Origin: Clostridia bacterium
Lineage (GTDB): Bacteria > Bacillota_A > Clostridia > Christensenellales > Aristaeellaceae
DNA length: 64,000 nucleotides
Assembly (NCBI GenBank): GCA_017518705.1
Contig: JAFWUC010000064.1
Span: 7,834 to 71,833, forward strand
Direction of reading: 5' to 3'
Shown here: positions 42,163-54,672 of the stretch, one piece after another
Layout of the letters: each line of letters starts with the position of its first letter
Position numbering within the stretch: position 1 is the first letter of the stretch
Made by a program: the position numbers and the translations under genes
The notes under the pieces: model-generated
The model's database searches: none
The model's input: only the letters and a program-made list of their open reading frames with translations
Told to the model about the DNA's origin: nothing

Positions 42163-43987
42163 CCTGGAAAAAGAGCAGAAAAACGAACTTTATGAGATCC
42201 TTATCGGCGCGGCGCTGCTTTTGTTTGCGTGGATAGCGCCGATAACCGGCGCGGTCAGGGCGGTGGTGTTCATCGCCATATACATTTTTGCCGCCCGGGA
42301 AGTGCTGTTCGGCATGGTGAAGGAAGCAAAGGAAGGCGAGATCTTCACCGAAGAGACGCTTATGAGCGTTGCCACTATAGGCGCGCTGATACTGGGCGAG
42401 TTTCCCGAAGCGGGGGCGGTCATGCTTCTGTACCGGCTGGGCGAGTGGTTCGCGGACCTGGCTGTGGACAAGAGCCGCGACTCCATTTCCGCGCTGGCGC
42501 AGCTGCGCCCCGACACGGCGCGGGTGATACGCGGCGGCAGCGAAGCCGTAGTGCCCGCCGAGTCGGTGCAGGTGGGCGAGATCATAGTGCTTTTGCCCGG
42601 CGAAAGGGTGCCACTGGACGCGGAGATCGTCTCCGGCTCCACCACCGTCGACACCTCGTCCCTTACGGGCGAAAGCCTGCCCCGGGACCGGAAGACGGGG
42701 GACGAGATATTCTCCTCCTGCGTGAACCTGACGGGGCGGGTGGAGGCGCGGGTGATCGCGCCCCAGGAAGACAGCGCCGTGACCCGCATACTCAACATGA
42801 CCAGGGAAGCTTCCGAAAGGAAGAGCAAAAGCGAAAACTTCATCCGCCGCTTCGCAAAGGTGTATACCCCCGCGGTGTTCGCCCTGGCAGTGCTGGCGGC
42901 GACGGTGCCGTCGATCATAACGGGCGACTGGGCCACCTGGGTGCACAGGGCGCTGGTGTTCCTGACCGTGTCCTGTCCCTGCGCGCTGGTGGTGAGCGTG
43001 CCGCTGACCTTCTTCTGCGGCATCGGCGCGGCGTCCCGCAAGGGCGTACTGGTCAAGGGCAGCGCGGAACTGGAAAAACTGGCGCAGGCGGAGATCTGCG
43101 CGTTCGATAAGACGGGCACGCTGACCACGGGCGGCTTTACCGTGAGCAGGATAACCCCGGCGGATATAAGCGAAGCAGAGCTGATAAAACTGGCCGCGGC
43201 GGCGGAACGTTTTTCCAACCATCCCGTAGCCCGGGCGGTGGCGGGGCTCATAAGCGAGTACCCCGAAAGCAGCCTTATCGAGGAACGGCCCGGCATGGGC
43301 GTGGCGGCGCTGGTGGAAGGCAGGCGCGTGCTGGCGGGCAACCTGAGGCTCATGAACAGCGAGGGCGTCAGGGTCGCTTCCCCGGAAGGCAGCGTGCTGG
43401 TGGCGGCGGACGGCAGGTTCATAGGCAGCATACAGGTCACGGACGACATCAAACCCTCCGCGGCCATGGCGGTAGCCGAACTTAAGCGCATGGGCATAAA
43501 GAAGGCCGTTATGCTCTCCGGCGACAAGCGGGCGGCGGCGGAAGAAGTGGGCCGCGCGGCGGGGCTGGACGAAGTGGTGTCGGAACTGCTGCCCGAAGGC
43601 AAGGTGGAAAAACTTAAGGAGATCTCGAAACAGGGCAGGACCCTGTACACCGGCGACGGCATAAACGACGCGCCCGTGCTGGCGGAGGCGTTCGTGGGCG
43701 CGGCCATGGGCGGTCTGGGCAGCGACGCCGCGATAGAGACTGCCGACGTGATAATCATGGACGACGACTTAAACCGCCTGCCCTCCGCCCTAGGCATCGC
43801 CCGCAGGACAGTAAGGATAGCGAGGGAAAACATAGTCATCTCCCTGGCGGTCAAGTTCCTGATACTGATACTGGGGCTGTTCATCACCATACCGATGTAT
43901 CTGGCGGTGATAGGGGACGTGGGCATGCTCCTGGTCGCCACGCTGAACGCGCTAAGGGCGTTAAGCGTACGGACGGAACGAAGCTGA
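42146..43987 (+). CDS. Zn/Cd-type heavy-metal P1B ATPase
   Basis: 613 residues without an N-terminal heavy-metal-binding domain. P-type motifs: TGES (174-177), CPC (277-279) in the metal-binding TM helix, DKTGT (321-325), the SNHPVARAV HP locus and TGDGINDAPVL. The last TM pair has a Lys (SLAVKFL) and an Asp (GDVGML) as in ZntA/CadA P1B-2 pumps, so Zn2+, Cd2+ or Pb2+ export is likely. It is the second gene of the ArsR-controlled operon. Confidence 0.93.
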   Translation: MKLLSDLEKEQKNELYEILIGAALLLFAWIAPITGAVRAVVFIAIYIFAAREVLFGMVKEAKEGEIFTEETLMSVATIGALILGEFPEAGAVMLLYRLGEWFADLAVDKSRDSISALAQLRPDTARVIRGGSEAVVPAESVQVGEIIVLLPGERVPLDAEIVSGSTTVDTSSLTGESLPRDRKTGDEIFSSCVNLTGRVEARVIAPQEDSAVTRILNMTREASERKSKSENFIRRFAKVYTPAVFALAVLAATVPSIITGDWATWVHRALVFLTVSCPCALVVSVPLTFFCGIGAASRKGVLVKGSAELEKLAQAEICAFDKTGTLTTGGFTVSRITPADISEAELIKLAAAAERFSNHPVARAVAGLISEYPESSLIEERPGMGVAALVEGRRVLAGNLRLMNSEGVRVASPEGSVLVAADGRFIGSIQVTDDIKPSAAMAVAELKRMGIKKAVMLSGDKRAAAEEVGRAAGLDEVVSELLPEGKVEKLKEISKQGRTLYTGDGINDAPVLAEAFVGAAMGGLGSDAAIETADVIIMDDDLNRLPSALGIARRTVRIARENIVISLAVKFLILILGLFITIPMYLAVIGDVGMLLVATLNALRALSVRTERS

Positions 43988-44028
43988 GCTCCGTCCGGCA
44001 GTGCGGGCCCCGCGCCGCGGACGACGGC

Positions 44029-44066
44029 AAAAAAAGCAACCTTTCCCTAAGGGAGGGCTGCTTTTC
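44029..44066 (+). terminator. Terminator after the metal ATPase gene
   Basis: An imperfect stem (AAAGCAacCTTTCCC with GGGAGGGcTGCTTT) runs into TTCACTG. Confidence 0.5.
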
Positions 44067-44111
44067 ACTGCATTTGCAGCCGACCGGCATTCACTTCTCT
44101 TATTTTCGGGC

Positions 44112-44140
44112 TTGTGTTACGGCCCGAATTTTGTTATAAT
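44112..44140 (+). promoter_or_regulatory. Promoter of the F-ATPase operon
   Basis: TTGTGT (44112-44117), 17-bp spacer, TATAAT (44135-44140). A second TATAAT lies at 44142-44147. The predicted start is at about 44147, one base before the first ATG. Confidence 0.75.
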
Positions 44141-44147
44141 GTATAAT

Positions 44148-44432
44148 ATGGATAAAAAGAGCACTTCCGTGGGCAAATACGTTGCGGTCGCCCGGGCGCT
44201 GATGTGGCTGACGGAGCTGGCGGTAAGCGTAGCCGCGCCGCTGATGCTGTTCGTATACGGCGCCGTATGGGCGAGGAACAGGTGGCACCTGGGAGTGTGG
44301 ATAATATTCGTCGGGGCGGCGCTGGGGCTGTACAGCGCGTTTGCGGCGCTCAAGGCGTCCTTTACCGCGATGGGGCTTTTGAACAAAGCCAAACCCGACA
44401 GGGATAAGACGAACTTCAATTCTCACGACTGA
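44148..44432 (+). CDS. AtpZ/AtpI-like small membrane protein
   Basis: 94 residues. Basic N-terminus, then two TM helices (about 18-40 and 47-68) with the AtpZ-type middle YGAVWARNRWHLGVW. AtpZ works with AtpI in F-ATPase assembly and Mg2+ supply. It is the first gene of the atp operon. No ribosome-binding site precedes the ATG and the promoter would start transcription next to it, so the message may be leaderless. An ATG three codons earlier is possible but lies in the -10 region. Confidence 0.78.
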   Translation: MDKKSTSVGKYVAVARALMWLTELAVSVAAPLMLFVYGAVWARNRWHLGVWIIFVGAALGLYSAFAALKASFTAMGLLNKAKPDRDKTNFNSHD

Positions 44433-44446
44433 CGCGGGAGGCGGGA

Positions 44447-44845
44447 ATGGATTCCCGGAAACTGGTACTCAGACAGACGCTATACATATTCCTGGGAGAG
44501 CTGGTCCTGACGGCGCTCATGCTGGGCGTGTTCGCCCTGATAGGGCGCTTTGACGGCAAGGTTATCCTGGGCGGCGTGGCTGGCGCGGTGCTGGCCACGC
44601 TGAACTTCTTCTTTATGGCGGTGGGCGCCATGAGCGCCGCGGACAAGGCGGAGGAACAGGACGTAAAGGGCGGCAAAAGCCTGATCCGCGTGTCCTACAT
44701 AATCCGCCTGGTGGTGCTGGCGGGGCTGCTGTTCGCGTTTTACAAAAGCGGGCTGGCCGATCCCTTCGCTCTGGTGATACCGCTTCTGTTCGTGCGGGTG
44801 ATTCTTATGCTGATGAGCTTTTTCGGAAAGGGGGACAAACAGTGA
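44447..44845 (+). CDS. atpI: ATP synthase subunit I (AtpI)
   Basis: 132 residues with four TM helices (about 9-28, 40-58, 80-100 and 104-125) and little else, as in the ATP_synt_I family. AtpI is thought to help c-ring assembly. GGGAGGCGGGA precedes the ATG. The stop overlaps atpB by four bases. Confidence 0.85.
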   Translation: MDSRKLVLRQTLYIFLGELVLTALMLGVFALIGRFDGKVILGGVAGAVLATLNFFFMAVGAMSAADKAEEQDVKGGKSLIRVSYIIRLVVLAGLLFAFYKSGLADPFALVIPLLFVRVILMLMSFFGKGDKQ

Positions 44846-45726
44846 ACGTACAGGTCACGGGCCCGTATATTTACTATACGATCCCCATACTGGGAGGCAT
44901 AAACATAACCCAGACCACGGTGTCGTGCCTGGTGGTGACGGTCATACTGATCGCCGCCATGATAAGCATAGGCAAAAGCCTGAAGACCCGCCCGGAAGGC
45001 AAGCAGGCGCTGGCGGAAAAGGGCGTGCTGCTGATCAGGAACATGGTGGTTGACTCCATGGGCGAGCACAACGCCCACTGGACGCCGTTCATACTGACCA
45101 TTTTCCTGTTCTCCATCTGCGGCTCGCTGATAGGCATGACGGGCTTTTTAAGGTCCGTCACGGCGGACCTTAGCTGCACGCTGGCGTGGGCGCTCACTGT
45201 CACGGGCATCATCTGGTACAACAACATCAGGCGCGAGAGCTTTTTCGGCTGGCTCAAGGGCTTTACGCAGCCGATCGCCGTCATGACGCCCATGAACATC
45301 ATTTCCGAGATCGCGCAGCCCGTGTCTATGGCGTTCCGTCATTTCGGCAACATAGCGGGCGGCGGGGTCATAACCGGCATTCTTTACACGGCGCTCAGCA
45401 TGTTTTCGGCGATAGTGCTGAAACTCGTGGCTGCGGGCGGCTGGGTGACCGGCGCTGTGCTGGCGGCGTTCGGCGTCCTGCTTATCGCGTTCGGGCTCAA
45501 AAAACACAAAAAAGGCCGCACGATACTGGGTGGGGTGAGCCTGCTTGTGGGCGTGTTCGGCATACTGGAAGCCCTGGGGCTGCTGTCCGGCGTGCCGGTG
45601 CTGGCGCTGGGCATTCCGGCGGTGCTGAGCCTGTACTTCGACCTGTTTTCCGCGTTCGTGCAGGCGCTGGTGTTCAGCCTGCTCACGATGGTGTACATCG
45701 CGGGGAGCTGTCCCGCGGAAGAGTAA
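44842..45726 (+). CDS. atpB: F-ATPase subunit a, with extra membrane insertion
   Basis: 294 residues, longer than the usual 220-260. The conserved helix SMAFRHFGNIAGG carries the essential Arg at the c-ring interface. Between this helix and the C-terminal FDLFSAFVQALVFSLLTMVYI helix there is an insertion of about 55 residues with two further hydrophobic stretches (around VTGAVLAAFGVLLIAFGL and ILGGVSLLVGVFGILEAL) joined by a basic KKHKKGR loop. It forms the ion half-channels with the c-ring. ATGA overlap with atpI. Confidence 0.92.
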   Translation: MNVQVTGPYIYYTIPILGGINITQTTVSCLVVTVILIAAMISIGKSLKTRPEGKQALAEKGVLLIRNMVVDSMGEHNAHWTPFILTIFLFSICGSLIGMTGFLRSVTADLSCTLAWALTVTGIIWYNNIRRESFFGWLKGFTQPIAVMTPMNIISEIAQPVSMAFRHFGNIAGGGVITGILYTALSMFSAIVLKLVAAGGWVTGAVLAAFGVLLIAFGLKKHKKGRTILGGVSLLVGVFGILEALGLLSGVPVLALGIPAVLSLYFDLFSAFVQALVFSLLTMVYIAGSCPAEE

Positions 45727-45750
45727 GACCTGACGGGGAGAGCCCCGTAA

Positions 45751-46029
<279 letters not shown>

Positions 46030-46048
46030 AAGCGAAGGAGAAGGTTTG

Positions 46049-46555
46049 ATGGAGCGGTTTGAAAGCTTCATAGGCGTGGACTTCTTTACCGCGCTGTTTG
46101 TGCTGCTCAACACCCTTATCATCTTCCTGGTGGCGAAAAAATACCTGACCGGGCCTATAATGGGGCTGATCCAGAAGCGCCAGAAGGAAGTGGACGACGC
46201 CTACGCCCGCGCCAAACAGGCCGAGGACGAGGCGGGCGCGCTTAAGGAAGAGTACACTGCCAGGTTGGCGGAAGCCAAGCAGACCGGCGACAGGCTGGTC
46301 AGGGAGGCTCTGGACCAGGCGCATCTGCGGGAAGACGAGATCGTGTCCCAGGCCAAGGCCGAGTCCGCCGCCATACTGGAAAAGGCGTACCGGGACATAG
46401 AGCTGGAAAAGAAAAAGGCCAGAAACGAGCTGAAGGGCGAGATATCGGACATGGCGGTGAGCCTGGCCGAGAAGGTGACCGAGAAAGAGATCGACGCCGC
46501 CGACCACGCCCGGCTGATAGACGGCTTTATCTCTTCCCTGGAGAATGACAAATGA
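46049..46555 (+). CDS. atpF: F-ATPase subunit b
   Basis: 168 residues from the ATG at 46049 (AAGGAGAAGG upstream). One TM helix (about 11-30) is followed by PIMGLIQKRQKEVDD, the start of the stator coiled coil, which continues in charged heptads to the end. It forms the peripheral stalk. ATGA overlap with atpH. Confidence 0.93.
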   Translation: MERFESFIGVDFFTALFVLLNTLIIFLVAKKYLTGPIMGLIQKRQKEVDDAYARAKQAEDEAGALKEEYTARLAEAKQTGDRLVREALDQAHLREDEIVSQAKAESAAILEKAYRDIELEKKKARNELKGEISDMAVSLAEKVTEKEIDAADHARLIDGFISSLENDK

Positions 46556-47088
46556 GTGCCGCCGGCGTATACGCGGGGGCGCTGTACGAGCTTGCCCGTG
46601 AGGACGGCTCGGCAGAGGCGCGGTGGCCCCAGCTGGAGGGCGTCTCAAAGCTCGTGAAAGAGAATCCCGGCTATATAAAGCTGATCTCCTCCCCGGAAAT
46701 ACCCAAGGAGGAGCGCCTTAAGCTGCTGGACGAGGCGTTTGGCGGCCGTACGGACGAAAGGATACTGAACCTCATGAAGCTGCTGGCCGAAAAGGGGCGC
46801 TTTAAGCTGCTGCTGGAAGTGATCAGGCTTTTCAGGCGGGAGTACCTTAAGGACAGCGGCATAATCGAGGCCAGGGTGATCAGCGCCGTGGAGCTGAGCG
46901 CCGCGCAGCTTGACAGGCTTAAGACGGCGCTGGAAAAGAAAACGGGCAAGACGCTGCTTTTGACCCAGAAGCTCGACCCCTCCGTGCTGGGGGGCGTGCG
47001 CGTGGAAGCCGACGGCGAGACGCTGGACGGCACTGTGGCGGGCGACATTAGGCATCTGGCGAAGACGCTGGACGCCCTGACGTTATAG
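46552..47088 (+). CDS. atpH: F-ATPase subunit delta
   Basis: 178 residues, a normal OSCP/delta length. N-terminal helical bundle (AGVYAGALYELAREDG) and C-terminal SVLGGVRVEADGETLDGTV, the family signature. It joins the peripheral stalk to F1. The stop is TAG. Confidence 0.93.
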   Translation: MSAAGVYAGALYELAREDGSAEARWPQLEGVSKLVKENPGYIKLISSPEIPKEERLKLLDEAFGGRTDERILNLMKLLAEKGRFKLLLEVIRLFRREYLKDSGIIEARVISAVELSAAQLDRLKTALEKKTGKTLLLTQKLDPSVLGGVRVEADGETLDGTVAGDIRHLAKTLDALTL

Positions 47089-47103
47089 AAAGTGACGGAT
47101 AAG

Positions 47104-48615
47104 ATGGAACTGAGAGCCGACGAGATAAGCAAGATCATAAAGGCGCAGATTCAAAGCTACGAAAAGCGGGTGGACGAGAGCCAGACGGGCCGCGTGCTCA
47201 TGATAGGCGACGGCATCGCCCGGGCGTCGGGGCTTAACGAGTGCGCGGTGAACGAACTGATCGAGTTCCCCACCGGCGTGTACGGCATGGCGCTGAACCT
47301 GGAGGAGGACTTCGTGTCCATAGTCATGCTGGGCGACTCGGAGGGCATCCGCGAGGGCGACACCGTGAAGCGCACGGGGCGCGTGGTGAGCGTGCCCGCG
47401 GGCGAGAGCCTGATAGGCCGCGTGGTGGACGCGCTGGGCCAGCCCATTGACGGCAGGGGCCCCATAGAGGCGGCGGAATACCGCCCGATAGAGCGGCCCG
47501 CCCCGGGCATAATCAAGCGCAAGGGCGTGAACCAGCCGCTGCAGACGGGCATAAAGGCCATAGACAGCATGATCCCCATAGGCAGGGGCCAGAGGGAGCT
47601 CATAATCGGCGACCGCCAGACGGGCAAGACCACCATAGCGCTGGATACGATCATCAACCAGAAGGGGCAGAACGTGATCTGCGTGTACGTGGCCATCGGC
47701 CAGAAGCGCTCCACGGTGGCCCAGACGGTGAACATACTTTCCAAGGCGGGCTGCATGGACTACACCGTAGTGGTCAGCGCCACCGCCTCGGAGACCGCGC
47801 CGCTTCAGTACATAGCTCCCTATTCCGGCTGCGCCATGGGCGAATACTTCATGGACCAGGGCAGGGACGTGCTTTTGATCTACGACGACCTGTCCAAGCA
47901 CGCGGTGGCGTACAGGGCGCTGTCCCTGCTCATCCGCCGCCCGCCGGGACGCGAGGCGTACTCCGGAGACGTGTTCTACCTGCACAGCCGCCTGCTTGAA
48001 AGGGCTGCGAGGATCGCGCCCGAGTACGGCGGAGGCTCGCTGACCGCCCTGCCCATCATAGAGACCCAGGCGGGCGACGTGTCCGCGTACATCCCCACCA
48101 ACGTGATCTCCATCACCGACGGGCAGATCTTCCTTGAGAGCGAAATGTTCCACTCCGGCATAATGCCCGCCGTGAACCCGGGCATCTCCGTGTCCCGCGT
48201 GGGCGGCGCCGCCCAGATAAAGGCCATGAAGAAGGTGGCGGGCTCGCTTAAGCTCCTGTACAGCCAGTACCGCGAACTGCAGGCTTTCGCCCAGTTCGGC
48301 AGCGACCTGGACAAGGACACCCGGCGGCGCCTGGACCAGGGCGAAAGGATCGTGGCGGTGCTCAAGCAGGACCGTTCCGCCCCCGTGGACGTGGCGCACC
48401 AGGTGTGCATACTCTACGCGGTCATACACAATTATCTTGAAAAGGTGGAGACTGCCAGGGTGCCCCAGTACGAACAGGGCCTGTACGAGTTTATGGACGC
48501 CGGCTATTATCCCATCCTTAAGAACATCCGCGAGACCGGCAGCATAGCCGACGAAGCCGCGCTGGACGCCGCGGTACAGGAGTATACCGACAAATTCATC
48601 GCCGAAAAGCAGTAA
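47104..48615 (+). CDS. atpA: F-ATPase subunit alpha
   Basis: 503 residues from the ATG at 47104 ([12 protein letters not shown], the usual alpha start; a GTG four codons earlier is less likely). The non-catalytic nucleotide site is GDRQTGKT (169-176). The family signature [14 protein letters not shown] is present. It forms the alpha3beta3 head with AtpD. Nothing odd in length or motifs. Confidence 0.97.
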   Translation: MELRADEISKIIKAQIQSYEKRVDESQTGRVLMIGDGIARASGLNECAVNELIEFPTGVYGMALNLEEDFVSIVMLGDSEGIREGDTVKRTGRVVSVPAGESLIGRVVDALGQPIDGRGPIEAAEYRPIERPAPGIIKRKGVNQPLQTGIKAIDSMIPIGRGQRELIIGDRQTGKTTIALDTIINQKGQNVICVYVAIGQKRSTVAQTVNILSKAGCMDYTVVVSATASETAPLQYIAPYSGCAMGEYFMDQGRDVLLIYDDLSKHAVAYRALSLLIRRPPGREAYSGDVFYLHSRLLERAARIAPEYGGGSLTALPIIETQAGDVSAYIPTNVISITDGQIFLESEMFHSGIMPAVNPGISVSRVGGAAQIKAMKKVAGSLKLLYSQYRELQAFAQFGSDLDKDTRRRLDQGERIVAVLKQDRSAPVDVAHQVCILYAVIHNYLEKVETARVPQYEQGLYEFMDAGYYPILKNIRETGSIADEAALDAAVQEYTDKFIAEKQ

Positions 48616-48645
48616 AACGGCGATCGTGGAAAGGAGGACGCGGGC

Positions 48646-49500
<855 letters not shown>

Positions 49501-49526
49501 CGGGAATCATCATAAAGGAGAATTGA

Positions 49527-51322
<1,796 letters not shown>

Positions 51323-51325
51323 AAG

Positions 51326-51353
51326 CGGCGGGGGACAGACCCCGCCGTTTTTT
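51326..51353 (+). terminator. Terminator of the F-ATPase operon
   Basis: An 8-bp stem (CGGCGGGG with CCCCGCCG) is followed by TTTTTT, directly after the atpC stop. Confidence 0.92.
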
Positions 51354-51376
51354 CGTGCCGCAAAAGCAGTACATGT

Positions 51377-52942
51377 TTATGTCTTTGCCTGCTGCTTTTC
51401 CTCGTGGTATTCCTTTTCGGTGTTCACGTTCCACACGTTGTCCTTTCCGGTCTCGCCGGAAAGGATGTTTTTTACCGCCTCGAAGGAGGTGCACATGCTG
51501 TGGTCGATGTTGTTGTAGCGGTGCTGTCCGTTGCGCCCCACGCAGAACAGGTTGGGGATCGTATCCAGGAACGCCCTTAACTCGTCCATCCGGGCGTAGG
51601 TGTCGAAGTAGGCGGGATACGCTTTTCTGACCCGCTCCACGTGCTGGTCCATGACCTCGTCCGCGCTGTCTATGAGCCCCATGGTGACCATCTCGTTAAC
51701 CGCCATGTCGGCAAAGGCGCTGTCTGACAGCGCCCACATATCGTCGCCCTCGTCGCAGAAGTACTCCAGCCCCATCCACACACTGTGCTCAGGATCCTTC
51801 ACCATATAGGGAGACCAGTTGTTGTATATCTGGAAGCGCCCCATACTGACGCTGCGGTCGTGCACGTACACCCAGTTGTCGGGCACTATATTGCCCAAAG
51901 TGGGGATCTTCGTCAGGTTTTTAAGTTTCAGCCGGGGGACAAGCACGCCCACGGTCATATAGTCGCGGTAGGGCAGCCCCGCGGCGATCATTGAGCAGTT
52001 TTCCGGCACGCCGTCCATGCCCGCCACCAGGTACTTTACGGGCATGGAGGATATGATATAGTCGCCGTTTACGCTGATCCTTTCGCCGTCTTTTTCATAT
52101 ATCAGCCCCGCGGCGCGGCCGCTTTCGTCCCTCATAATGTTTGTGACGCGGGCGTTTTTGATTATGGTGCCGCCCATGCGTTCGACTTCGGCGGCGGTCA
52201 GGTCCCACAGCTGCCCGGGCCCCAGCTTGGGATAGGCGAATTCCTCTATCAGGGAAGTTTCCACCTTGCGGTCCTTTTTCCCGAACGCCTTGCCCAGTAT
52301 GTCCTTGAGCACCGCCTTTATGGACAGACCCTTTACGCGCTGGGCGCCCCATTCGGGGGAGATCTCCGATGGATGCCTGCCCCACAGGTTCTGGGTGTAT
52401 CGTTCAAAAAACATGGAGTACAGCTTTTTGCCGAAACGGTTGATGTAGAAGTCCTCCAGGGACTTTTCTTCCCGCTTGAACAGCGCGGCCTTTATATAGC
52501 TGAAACCCACCTCAGCGGTGGTCATGAGGCCCATGTTCTTTATCGTATCCAGTTTCAGCGAAACGGGATAATCGAAGAACCGGGAGTTAAAGAATATGCG
52601 GGAAAGGCGGTTCCTCCTTAACATTACCCGGTCGGTCTTTTCCGGGTCGGGCCCGCCGGGCGCCAGGGTGGACGTCCTGCCCAGCTTAAGGTCGTCCCCG
52701 GGCAGCGCGCCCTGGGTGGGGAGCAGCTTTTCCCACCAGGCGTTCACTTCGGGCACTTTCGAGAAAAAGCGGTGGCCGCCCATGTCCATGCGGTTGCCGT
52801 TGTGGCTGACCGTGCGGGAGATACCGCCGAAGCAATCGCTTTCCTCGAACACGGTGACCTCGTACTCGCCGGACTTGTCAAGCAGCTCGTAGGCGGCGGT
52901 GAGTCCCGCGGGGCCGGCGCCGATTATCAGCACTTTTTTCAT
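51377..52942 (-). CDS. FAD-dependent amine-oxidase/UDP-galactopyranose mutase-like oxidoreductase
   Basis: 521 residues. The FAD-binding GxGxxG motif is [15 protein letters not shown] (5-19), then [13 protein letters not shown] and MGGHRFFSK, as in the NAD(P)-binding_8/UGM-like group. The C-terminus has [18 protein letters not shown], the flavin-closing motif. Family members are often linked to cell-surface polysaccharide synthesis. It overlaps the DUF6020 gene by four bases (ATGA), so it probably works in the same envelope process. The exact substrate is unknown. Confidence 0.85.
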   Translation of the reverse strand: MKKVLIIGAGPAGLTAAYELLDKSGEYEVTVFEESDCFGGISRTVSHNGNRMDMGGHRFFSKVPEVNAWWEKLLPTQGALPGDDLKLGRTSTLAPGGPDPEKTDRVMLRRNRLSRIFFNSRFFDYPVSLKLDTIKNMGLMTTAEVGFSYIKAALFKREEKSLEDFYINRFGKKLYSMFFERYTQNLWGRHPSEISPEWGAQRVKGLSIKAVLKDILGKAFGKKDRKVETSLIEEFAYPKLGPGQLWDLTAAEVERMGGTIIKNARVTNIMRDESGRAAGLIYEKDGERISVNGDYIISSMPVKYLVAGMDGVPENCSMIAAGLPYRDYMTVGVLVPRLKLKNLTKIPTLGNIVPDNWVYVHDRSVSMGRFQIYNNWSPYMVKDPEHSVWMGLEYFCDEGDDMWALSDSAFADMAVNEMVTMGLIDSADEVMDQHVERVRKAYPAYFDTYARMDELRAFLDTIPNLFCVGRNGQHRYNNIDHSMCTSFEAVKNILSGETGKDNVWNVNTEKEYHEEKQQAKT

Positions 52943-54543
52943 CGGTTTTCTGCGTTCCTTTCGTGTTTTTTGCCAAGCAGCAGGAACAATAACGGTGCGA
53001 GCGGGAAAGTGTAATAGAAGAACCTGGCGCTGTCAGAGGCTCCGCTCATAAGCAGGGCGGTCCCGAAATTGTAAACGAACACCGGCAGCACGAGGAAGAT
53101 CCTTTTCCAGCTTTCAAAGCGGCCAATGGGAAACCGGGCGAGGATGAGCACGATCAAAGCCAGGTGCACGGCTCCCGTGTAGGTGAACAGCCAGGGCAGC
53201 AGGGTGGCCGCGGCCCGGGAAATTAACGCGTTCAGTTTCTGCAGCGCGGGGACGCCGCGGAACTCTATGCCAAAGGGGTTGCGGGTCATCCGGGGTATAG
53301 AGGTGTAGGCGAAATCGTCGCTTACGGAATACACCGGGTCCGTCAGCTTGATCAGCCCATTCAGTGACACGGCGGGCGCCTGCTTGATACAGCGCCAGGC
53401 CATTTCCAGCACCCTGCGGGCGCCGTATTCGTCTATTGCCGAGCTGTCGAAGCGGCTGTCCCATTTGACGGCGTTGAAATTGCCCGGCAGGTAGTTTTCC
53501 TCCCACAGCTCTTTGGGCGCGGCGCGGTAGGCAAACTCAAGTATGTCTGCGTCCAGGGTTTCGGGGGAATATGTGACCGCAGATCCTATGACCGTCATCG
53601 GCAGACCCAGCGTCTCCACCGCGGGTCGGTCGGCGGGAGCCACGTCAAGGGCGGAGTACAGCGGCAGCTTGATGCCGACCACCAGGGCGACGGCACACAG
53701 GCAGACGGAGATCAGGCGCTTTAAGCCGATATGGAAGGCAACCGCAAGCAGCAGTGTGACGGTGAACAGCGGCGCGTTGTGCCTGAGCAGGCTCGTGAGC
53801 GCCAGCGCTGTCGCAAACGCGGCGGCATTCGCGGGGCGCCTTATCCACTCGCCGCCGCTGTGATAAATGCGCAGTGTGTAAGCGGTGAGCAGCAGCGCAC
53901 CCATGGCGAAAGCCACGTCCTTCCATGGGAACATGGCGATATTGCCGGTCTGGGGATTGAGCATTATGAACGCCATGGCGATAAGCGCCGGGCGAGTGCC
54001 CGCGCAGTCCTTTATCACCAGCAGCGAATAGCCGATGACGGCGGAAAACACGAGGATCTGGAACAGTATGATCGAGCCCGTCCAGCCACCCGTGAGCAGC
54101 AGGGGCAGCTTGATGAACAGAAGCGTGTGTACGGCGGGGTGCCAGTCGTTATAACTGTTTGTCACCGCCTGCGCGTACTGGTCCACGGAATCGGTGGAAA
54201 ACGCCGCGGGGTAGTAAACTATGTACCTGCACAGGAAGATCAAAAGAGGCACGGCGAAAAGCAGCGCGTTAAGTTTGGTCTCGTTTGCGGCGGAGGGCTT
54301 AAGCTCAGAAGCTTTCGGACGTTCGCGCGCGTCCAGTCTGCGCACCGCCCTGAGCGCCGCCGGGCAAAGTGCGGCACACACAAGGCAGATGGCGAAAAAC
54401 CATCTGGCAAAGAACCTGAGACTGCTTGCGGCTGTGAAAGCGAACGCGGAAAAGATGAAAACGCAGTACAGTATGAGCAGCAGCCCGTTCACGCCCTCTA
54501 TGTACCGCCACAGCCTTTTGAACGCGGATTTCAGCAAAAACAC
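52939..54543 (-). CDS. DUF6020 membrane protein (glycosyltransferase-like)
   Basis: 534 residues with a GTG start (an AGAAAGACGGG site, weak). About 12 TM helices. The extracytoplasmic loop after a TM pair reads [18 protein letters not shown] and [13 protein letters not shown], with an acidic DWHP motif typical of GT-C-type or DUF6020 proteins. A soluble region of about 100 residues (330-430) lies before the last TM helices. It is paralogous to the next gene upstream. Probably a lipid-linked sugar transferase; substrate unknown. Confidence 0.82.
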   Translation of the reverse strand: MFLLKSAFKRLWRYIEGVNGLLLILYCVFIFSAFAFTAASSLRFFARWFFAICLVCAALCPAALRAVRRLDARERPKASELKPSAANETKLNALLFAVPLLIFLCRYIVYYPAAFSTDSVDQYAQAVTNSYNDWHPAVHTLLFIKLPLLLTGGWTGSIILFQILVFSAVIGYSLLVIKDCAGTRPALIAMAFIMLNPQTGNIAMFPWKDVAFAMGALLLTAYTLRIYHSGGEWIRRPANAAAFATALALTSLLRHNAPLFTVTLLLAVAFHIGLKRLISVCLCAVALVVGIKLPLYSALDVAPADRPAVETLGLPMTVIGSAVTYSPETLDADILEFAYRAAPKELWEENYLPGNFNAVKWDSRFDSSAIDEYGARRVLEMAWRCIKQAPAVSLNGLIKLTDPVYSVSDDFAYTSIPRMTRNPFGIEFRGVPALQKLNALISRAAATLLPWLFTYTGAVHLALIVLILARFPIGRFESWKRIFLVLPVFVYNFGTALLMSGASDSARFFYYTFPLAPLLFLLLGKKHERNAENR

Positions 54544-54672
54544 CCCGTCTTTCTGCCCTGCGCGACAGTTATTGCAACATAATTATAGCATTACATTTTA
54601 CCGTCCGCGGAAACGGAAATCAATACAGTTAATGAAATTGTATAAAAGAAGCAATAAACGAAGGCGCCATCT

